This document shows, piece by piece, positions 6,708-10,696 of a stretch of 10,696 nt of DNA; position 1 is the stretch's first letter, and each line of letters starts with the position of its first letter. The translations under genes and the position numbers were made by a program. The stretch comes from JACQNR01 sp049515175 (GTDB taxonomy: Bacteria > Acidobacteriota > Terriglobia > UBA7540). The DNA is taken from contig JBEKUI010000162.1 of NCBI GenBank assembly GCA_049515175.1, positions 1-10,696 on the forward strand, written 5' to 3'. Under the pieces are notes generated by a model, which ran no database searches, was not told the DNA's origin, and saw only the letters and a list, made by a program, of their open reading frames with translations.

Positions 6708-8102
6708 ATGATCGCCGCACTGGACACGGCGCTATTGGGCGAGGTGAGCAGCTTCATCGCCGAGCGCATGGGCCTGCATTTCCCTGAGGAGCGCTGGCCT
6801 GACCTGGCTCGCGGCCTCAAAGCCGCCGGCCAGGAGCTGGGTCTTGAGTATCCCGACGCCTGCGCGCAATGGCTCAGAACCCGGGAGCTGACGGTCCGGC
6901 AAATCGAGACGCTGGCCAGCCACCTGACCGTGGGCGAGACCTACTTCTTCCGGGACCCGGCGAGCTTCGAAGCGCTCGAGCGGGAGATCCTGCCGCCGCT
7001 CGTTGCGAGACGCTCTGCAGCGGGTCGGACTCTCCGCTTGTGGAGCGCCGGGTGTTGCACCGGGGAAGAAGCCTACTCCGTTGCCATCACCTGTGCCCGC
7101 GCACTGCCGGACCTCCGGGTGTGGAACGTTTCGATTCTCGCCACCGACATCAACCCGAAGTTCCTCGCCAAGGCCGGGGCGGGCGTCTACACCGAATGGT
7201 CGTTCCGCGGCGCTCCCGGCTGGCTTCGCGAACGGTTTTTCTCTCCCGCGCCCGACAAGAAGTTGGCGATCGATCTGACCGTCAAGAACCTGGTGCACTT
7301 CGGCTACCTCAACCTGGCCGAAGACGCCTACCCGTCGCTCCACAACTACACCAACGCCATGGACGTGATCTTCTGTCGCAACGTCCTCATGTACTTCACT
7401 CCCGACTGCCAGCGACGAGTCGTGGCGGCGCTGCATCGTTCTCTCGTGGACGGGGGCTATCTCCTGGTCAATCCCGCCGAGGCCAGCACTTCTCTGTTCC
7501 CGATGTTCGTCATGGAGAACAGCGGCGGGGTCATTCTCTATCGCAAGACCTCACGGCCGCCCCGCGTCGAATCCTGGCCGGGACTTGTCTCGCCCGTCCC
7601 CGCGCCCGCTGTCCCGGTGCCCGAGCCCGCGTTCATCGCCGCCCCGGCGCCTCCCCTGCCGGTCGCGCGGGTCGCGCCTGCCCCGCCAATCACGCCGATC
7701 ACTGCGCCACCCCGTGAGGACCCGCTGGTGCTGGCGCGAGCCTACGCCAACCAGGGCCGGCTCGAGGAGGCGCTCACATTGTGCCAGGACGCCATCGCGG
7801 CCGAGCGCACCGACCCCATCGCGCATTTCCTGTACGCCACAATCTGCCACGAACTCGGCAGGCTCGAGGAAGAGATCGTTGCGCTGGGCAAGGTCCTCTA
7901 CCTCGATCAGGATTTCATCCTCGCCCATCATGCGCTGGGCGGCCTCTACAACCGGCTCGGCAAGCGGAAGGAATCCAGGCGCCACCTCGCGGTCGCCGTC
8001 GAGCTGCTTTCGAAGCGAAGCAAGGACGAGATCGTGCCCGAGTCCGGCGGGATGACCTGCGGCCGGCTCGTGGAGTCGGTCCGCGCCCTGACGGGAGCCT
8101 AA
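6708..8102 (+). CDS. cheR: CheR methyltransferase with C-terminal TPR region
   Basis: An S-adenosylmethionine-dependent methyltransferase that should methylate Glu residues on chemoreceptors, here probably the MCP of the same operon. The N-terminal helical domain ends in TVGETYFFRDP (FFRDP at 80-84). The SAM-binding domain has WSAGCCTGEE (112-121), the acidic ATDIN strand, and FCRNVLMYF (222-230). A Pro/Ala-rich linker (about 283-337) leads to about three TPR-like helical pairs (340-445, e.g. ARAYANQGRLEEAL). At 464 residues it is much longer than the roughly 280 of classical CheR; CheR-TPR fusions are known as WspC and FrzF. The TPRs probably bind a partner instead of the receptor pentapeptide, which the MCP lacks. 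ATG 6708 has GAGGAG 11 bases upstream. The gene is 3 bases from both neighbours. Confidence 0.93.
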   Translation: MIAALDTALLGEVSSFIAERMGLHFPEERWPDLARGLKAAGQELGLEYPDACAQWLRTRELTVRQIETLASHLTVGETYFFRDPASFEALEREILPPLVARRSAAGRTLRLWSAGCCTGEEAYSVAITCARALPDLRVWNVSILATDINPKFLAKAGAGVYTEWSFRGAPGWLRERFFSPAPDKKLAIDLTVKNLVHFGYLNLAEDAYPSLHNYTNAMDVIFCRNVLMYFTPDCQRRVVAALHRSLVDGGYLLVNPAEASTSLFPMFVMENSGGVILYRKTSRPPRVESWPGLVSPVPAPAVPVPEPAFIAAPAPPLPVARVAPAPPITPITAPPREDPLVLARAYANQGRLEEALTLCQDAIAAERTDPIAHFLYATICHELGRLEEEIVALGKVLYLDQDFILAHHALGGLYNRLGKRKESRRHLAVAVELLSKRSKDEIVPESGGMTCGRLVESVRALTGA

Positions 8103-8105
8103 GCC

Positions 8106-8711
8106 ATGCAAGCACGCACCATTGACTGGGAAGCCATCCACCGCCGCCTCGCGGTCACGGCGGCTGACATCTCTGGAGACCTCCATCGCGGTCCGGTAGA
8201 GGCCCGCCGCATCCTCGAGGCACGCGCGCGAGCGGCAGCCAAGCCACCCGTCAAGCCGGACAACGCGGAGCGGATCGAGGTCCTGGCCTTCTCTCGGGGC
8301 GGCGAGACCTATGGCGTCGAGACCTGCCATGTTCGCGAGGTTTGCCAGCTCAGGGACCTGACTGCCGTGCCCTGCACGCCGCCCTTTGTCGCCGGCGTGA
8401 TGAACCTGCGGAGCCAGATCGTGGCGATCGTGGACCTGCGCAAGTTCTTCGAGTTGCCGGGCGGGGGCCTCACCGAGTTCAACCGGGTCATCGTCCTGAG
8501 AGGCGGCGACGACGAGCTCGGGCTGCTGGCGGATTCCCTTGATGGGGTGCGCCCGGTGCGCACTTCGGACTTGCAGGAGGGCCTGCCCACGCTTACGGGC
8601 ATCCGCGAGAGGTTTCTCAAGGGGATCACCGGCCAGATGCTAGCCGTGCTCGACGGCGGACGTCTGCTCACCGACGCCAGCCTCAAGGTTAACGAACAGG
8701 TAACCAAGTAG
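8106..8711 (+). CDS. cheW: CheW coupling protein, second copy with N-terminal extension
   Basis: A second CheW scaffold. Residues 57-198 form the CheW domain: EVLAFSRGGETYGV, the core VAGVMNLRSQIVAIVDLRKFF with a near-standard NLRS at 100-103, and a C-terminal MLAVLDGGRLL. Residues 1-55 are an extension with the helical ILEARARAAAKP stretch. A similar RILxARAxALA motif occurs in WspD-type and other accessory CheW proteins (my recollection of the family). It differs from the first CheW in length and in keeping the Arg, so the two copies probably have different roles in the array. ATG 8106 follows GGGAG at 8093-8097 and lies 3 bases after the cheR stop. It is followed by 32 bases, a small hairpin and the MCP gene. 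Confidence 0.92.
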   Translation: MQARTIDWEAIHRRLAVTAADISGDLHRGPVEARRILEARARAAAKPPVKPDNAERIEVLAFSRGGETYGVETCHVREVCQLRDLTAVPCTPPFVAGVMNLRSQIVAIVDLRKFFELPGGGLTEFNRVIVLRGGDDELGLLADSLDGVRPVRTSDLQEGLPTLTGIRERFLKGITGQMLAVLDGGRLLTDASLKVNEQVTK

Positions 8712-8716
8712 ATGCG

Positions 8717-8736
8717 CTGACTTTCGTCAGAAGGAG
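8717..8736 (+). promoter_or_regulatory. Short hairpin abutting the MCP ribosome binding site
   Basis: CTGAC (8717-8721) and GTCAG (8726-8730) make a 5-pair stem with a TTTC loop, immediately followed by AAGGAG (8731-8736), 7 bases before ATG 8744. It could set processing or translation of the MCP relative to the upstream genes. The stem is short and may be incidental. Confidence 0.3.
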
Positions 8737-8743
8737 AAAAGAC

Positions 8744-10516
8744 ATGGGTTGGTTCAAGAATCTCAAGACGAGGTCGAAGCTCTTCTTGGGCTTCGGCGTT
8801 ATGTGCGCCCTGTTGATTGGGCTCGCCGTCCTGGCTTACAACACGCTCGCTTCGATACAGAAGGCCGAGCGGGAAGGTGTAGACCAGAGCCGTCAGGTGG
8901 CGATGGAGGCTGTGGAGATCCGCGCCCATCAGAACCGGATACGGGGTGTCATGCTGGACCTTCTGTTCACCGCGGACTTGGCCAAGAGAGCTACCCACAA
9001 GCGCGAGATTGTGGAGAGGGCCAAGGAAATCGACCTTCATCTCACCCGCATCAAGGCACTCTTGACGAGCCAGAATTTTCCACAGGAGCTCGCGCTCGTC
9101 GGCGAGCTGGAGAAAGAGCTCACAATCTACCGCGAGAGCCGCGTCGAGGAGTTCAGGCTCATCGACGCCGGCAAGCTGGACGAGGCACGCGCCCTGGGGG
9201 CCGACGTTCAAGCCGAGCGATTCGAACGCATGCGTGCGACGCTGGTCATGATCGGCGATGGTTGTAAGAAACATGCAGACGCCGCAGCGGCAGAATCCGG
9301 GCGGTTGTTCGCCGAGGCCGTCCGCGTCTTTTTCGCGGTCGCGATCGCGGCGGTGCTGTTTGCTCTGTTCATGGTCTGGCTGATGAACCGTTTGATTGCG
9401 GCTCCATTGCAGGCGGTCACCAGCGTCGCCGAGCGGATTGCCGCGGGCGACCTGACCGTGCGGGTCGAAGTCGAGGACCGGTCGGACGAAGTCGGCGTCC
9501 TGCAGCAGGCCTTCCGGATCATGGTCGAGAAGCTCCAGAAGTTCGCGTTGGCCGCCGAACGGGTCGCTGCGGGCGACCTGACCGTCCAGATCGAAGCCGC
9601 AGACCGATCGAACGAGGCCGACACGTTACAGCGGGCCCTCCGGATCATGGTCGAGAACCTGCGCGGGTTGAACAAGGAGCTGCAGAGTGGTTTCAGCGTC
9701 CTTGCCTCCTCCTCCTCGGAGATCCTCGCCACCGTGTCGCAGGTCGCCGCGAGCGCGGCCGAGACCGCCACCGCCGTGAGCGAAACCTCCACCACCGCCG
9801 AGGAGGTCAAGCAGACCGCCCACCTCTCCAACCAGAAGGCTAAGGTGGTTCAGGAGACCGCCCAGAAGGCGGCTGCCGTTTCCGAGACCGGCCGCAAGGC
9901 CGTCACCGAGACCCTCGAGGGCATGAACCGCATCCGCGAGCAGATGGAGTCGATCGCCGAGAGCGTCGTGCGGCTCTCCGAGCAGGGCCAGACCATCGGC
10001 GAGATCATCGCCACGGTCAACGACCTCGCCGAGCAGTCCAATCTTTTAGCCGTCAACGCGGCCATCGAGGCGACACGCGCTGGCGAATACGGCAAGGGGT
10101 TCGCGGTGGTGGCGCAGGAGGTAAGGAGCCTGGCCGAGCAGTCGCGGCAGGCGACCACGCAGGTGCGGACCATCCTGATGGAGGTCCAGAAGGCCACGAG
10201 CGCCGCGGTCATGGTCACCGAGCAGGGAACCAAGGCGGTGGCCGCCGGGGTCAAGCAGGCCACTGACGCGGGCGAGTCGATCCGTGCTCTCTCGGGAAGC
10301 GTGGACGAGGCGTCGCAGTCCGCCACCCAGATTGCCGCCTCGAGCCAGCAGCAGCTCATCGGCATGGACCAGATCGCCGCAGCCATTGCCAACATCCGGC
10401 AGGCGACGACCCAGAACATGGCGGGCACCAAGCAGCTCGAGGCGTCGGCGAAGAACCTCCAGGAGCTGGCCGGACGGCTGAAGGCCCTGGTAGAGCGGCA
10501 GCGCGTCGAGGGTTGA
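8744..10516 (+). CDS. Methyl-accepting chemotaxis protein, 4HB sensor, double HAMP
   Basis: The receptor of the cluster. Helix TM1 spans residues about 11-32. An all-helical periplasmic domain (33-191) fits the four-helix-bundle MCP sensor type; its ligand cannot be told. TM2 is about 192-214. Two HAMP domains follow (about 216-267 and 268-309), 42 residues apart at the repeated AGDLTV. The signalling hairpin runs from about 313 to the end, with the tip EQSNLLAVNAAIEATRAGE (430-448) and GKGFAVVAQEVRSLAEQS after it. Its length fits the 40-heptad class by rough count, the class typical of Wsp/Frz-like systems. A likely methylation stretch is SETSTTAEEVKQTA. The C-terminus (VERQRVEG) carries no NWETF-type CheR tether. 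ATG 8744 has AAGGAG at 8731-8736. It is the last operon gene visible; only 34 bases separate it from the next gene. Confidence 0.94.
   Translation: MGWFKNLKTRSKLFLGFGVMCALLIGLAVLAYNTLASIQKAEREGVDQSRQVAMEAVEIRAHQNRIRGVMLDLLFTADLAKRATHKREIVERAKEIDLHLTRIKALLTSQNFPQELALVGELEKELTIYRESRVEEFRLIDAGKLDEARALGADVQAERFERMRATLVMIGDGCKKHADAAAAESGRLFAEAVRVFFAVAIAAVLFALFMVWLMNRLIAAPLQAVTSVAERIAAGDLTVRVEVEDRSDEVGVLQQAFRIMVEKLQKFALAAERVAAGDLTVQIEAADRSNEADTLQRALRIMVENLRGLNKELQSGFSVLASSSSEILATVSQVAASAAETATAVSETSTTAEEVKQTAHLSNQKAKVVQETAQKAAAVSETGRKAVTETLEGMNRIREQMESIAESVVRLSEQGQTIGEIIATVNDLAEQSNLLAVNAAIEATRAGEYGKGFAVVAQEVRSLAEQSRQATTQVRTILMEVQKATSAAVMVTEQGTKAVAAGVKQATDAGESIRALSGSVDEASQSATQIAASSQQQLIGMDQIAAAIANIRQATTQNMAGTKQLEASAKNLQELAGRLKALVERQRVEG
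9428..9679 (+). repeat. Tandem 126-base HAMP duplication in the MCP gene
   Basis: Units at about 9428-9553 and 9554-9679 are in register with a 126-base (42-codon) period. GGGCGACCTGACCGT recurs at 9445 and 9571, and CGGATCATGGTCGAGAA at 9515 and 9641. Each unit encodes AERxAAGDLTV, DRSxE and RIMVExL. The strong DNA identity in parts suggests duplication of one HAMP domain followed by drift. Confidence 0.8.
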
Positions 10517-10519
10517 GCC

Positions 10520-10550
10520 AGGAGACAGAAGACAGGAGACAGAAGACAGA
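10520..10550 (+). repeat. Heptanucleotide tandem repeat before the four-helix-bundle gene
   Basis: Four direct copies of AGRAGAC (alternating AGGAGAC and AGAAGAC) run from 10520 to 10547, with a partial AGA to 10550 touching ATG 10551. Equivalently, a 14-base unit occurs twice. It begins 4 bases after the MCP stop and fills the intergenic gap. The copy at 10534-10540 may also act as the ribosome binding site. Confidence 0.85.
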
Positions 10551-10696
10551 ATGAGGACGCCTGCGAACACATTTGAGGACTTGGTGGTATGGCAGAAGGC
10601 ACACCGGTTCGTGCTCTTGGTTTACCGTCTGTCTCAGGGATTCCCCAAAAGCGAAACCTACGGCCTGTCCTCTCAGTTTCGACGCGCGGCCGTCTC
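10551..10696 (+). CDS. Four-helix-bundle protein (23S rRNA IVP family), 5' part
   Basis: Only the first 48 codons are in the window; the gene continues past the edge. The peptide has the hallmark start of the four-helix-bundle/S23 family encoded in 23S rRNA intervening sequences and as free-standing genes: FEDLVVWQKAH (8-18), then FVLLVYRLSQGFPKSE and YGLSSQFRRAAVS (36-48). The family forms small helical bundles, usually of about 120 residues, and the molecular role of free-standing members is unclear. The ATG directly abuts the heptanucleotide repeat. Its position at the end of a chemosensory operon, with no functional link known, suggests insertion as a repeat-plus-gene module, or simply the end of the operon. 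Confidence 0.85.
   Translation, partial: MRTPANTFEDLVVWQKAHRFVLLVYRLSQGFPKSETYGLSSQFRRAAV

Noticed and set aside
6732..7436. A 234-codon minus-strand frame opposite cheR
   Set aside because: Its composition mirrors the CheR codons and it shows no family motif or start signal of note.
6869..7717. A 282-codon plus-strand frame inside cheR
   Set aside because: The CheR frame carries all the catalytic motifs; this one is Arg/Pro-rich out-of-frame sequence.
8309..9274. A 321-codon open frame on the minus strand across the end of the second cheW and the start of the MCP gene
   Set aside because: It is antisense to two well-supported genes, has no recognisable domain, and such frames are common opposite GC-rich coding DNA.

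Overview
The window reads as a stretch of chromosome from a GC-rich, free-living Gram-negative-type bacterium. The mix of a very long multi-PAS sensor kinase with a 10-helix membrane domain, a chemosensory operon whose methyltransferase carries TPRs, and a four-helix-bundle (23S rRNA IVP-type) gene is what I would expect from an Acidobacteriota-like soil or sediment organism. That placement is an inference from gene style, not from a marker gene. All convincing genes lie on the + strand. I see no tRNA, rRNA, CRISPR array or insertion sequence.

Layout. 134-4984 encodes a 1616-residue hybrid histidine kinase: about 10 membrane helices, seven tandem PAS domains, HisKA, HATPase and a C-terminal receiver. 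Four bases later, 4989-5261 encodes a 90-residue protein that is essentially only region 4 of a FliA/WhiG-type sigma factor. A 243-base gap follows (5262-5504) that holds a plausible sigma-28-like promoter (5426-5452) and ends in a strong ribosome binding site. 5567-5932 encodes a receiver domain lacking the phospho-accepting Asp and the conserved Lys. Its best start signal (ATG 5505) is in another frame, separated from it by a GGGG run. A 235-base gap (5933-6167) with a short hairpin, a 14-base perfect palindrome and a doubtful 38-codon ORF leads into a tight operon: CheW (6168-6704), CheR with a C-terminal TPR region (6708-8102), a second CheW with an N-terminal extension (8106-8711), and a methyl-accepting chemotaxis protein with two tandem HAMP domains (8744-10516). 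A heptanucleotide tandem repeat (10520-10550) then runs straight into the start of a four-helix-bundle protein gene (10551 to the window edge).

How it may work together. The MCP, two CheW couplers and CheR-TPR are the receptor, coupling and adaptation parts of a chemosensory array of the Wsp/Frz ('alternative cellular function') kind. No CheA or CheB is visible; they should lie beyond the window or elsewhere. The upstream hybrid kinase, the sigma-region-4 protein and the degenerate receiver could form a regulatory input to this cluster, and a sigma-28-like promoter right after a sigma-28-like DNA-binding protein makes a testable local circuit. That link is inference. The least ordinary parts are the region-4-only sigma protein, the non-canonical receiver with its apparent frameshift, and the repeat-plus-four-helix-bundle module sitting where cheA or cheB might have been expected.
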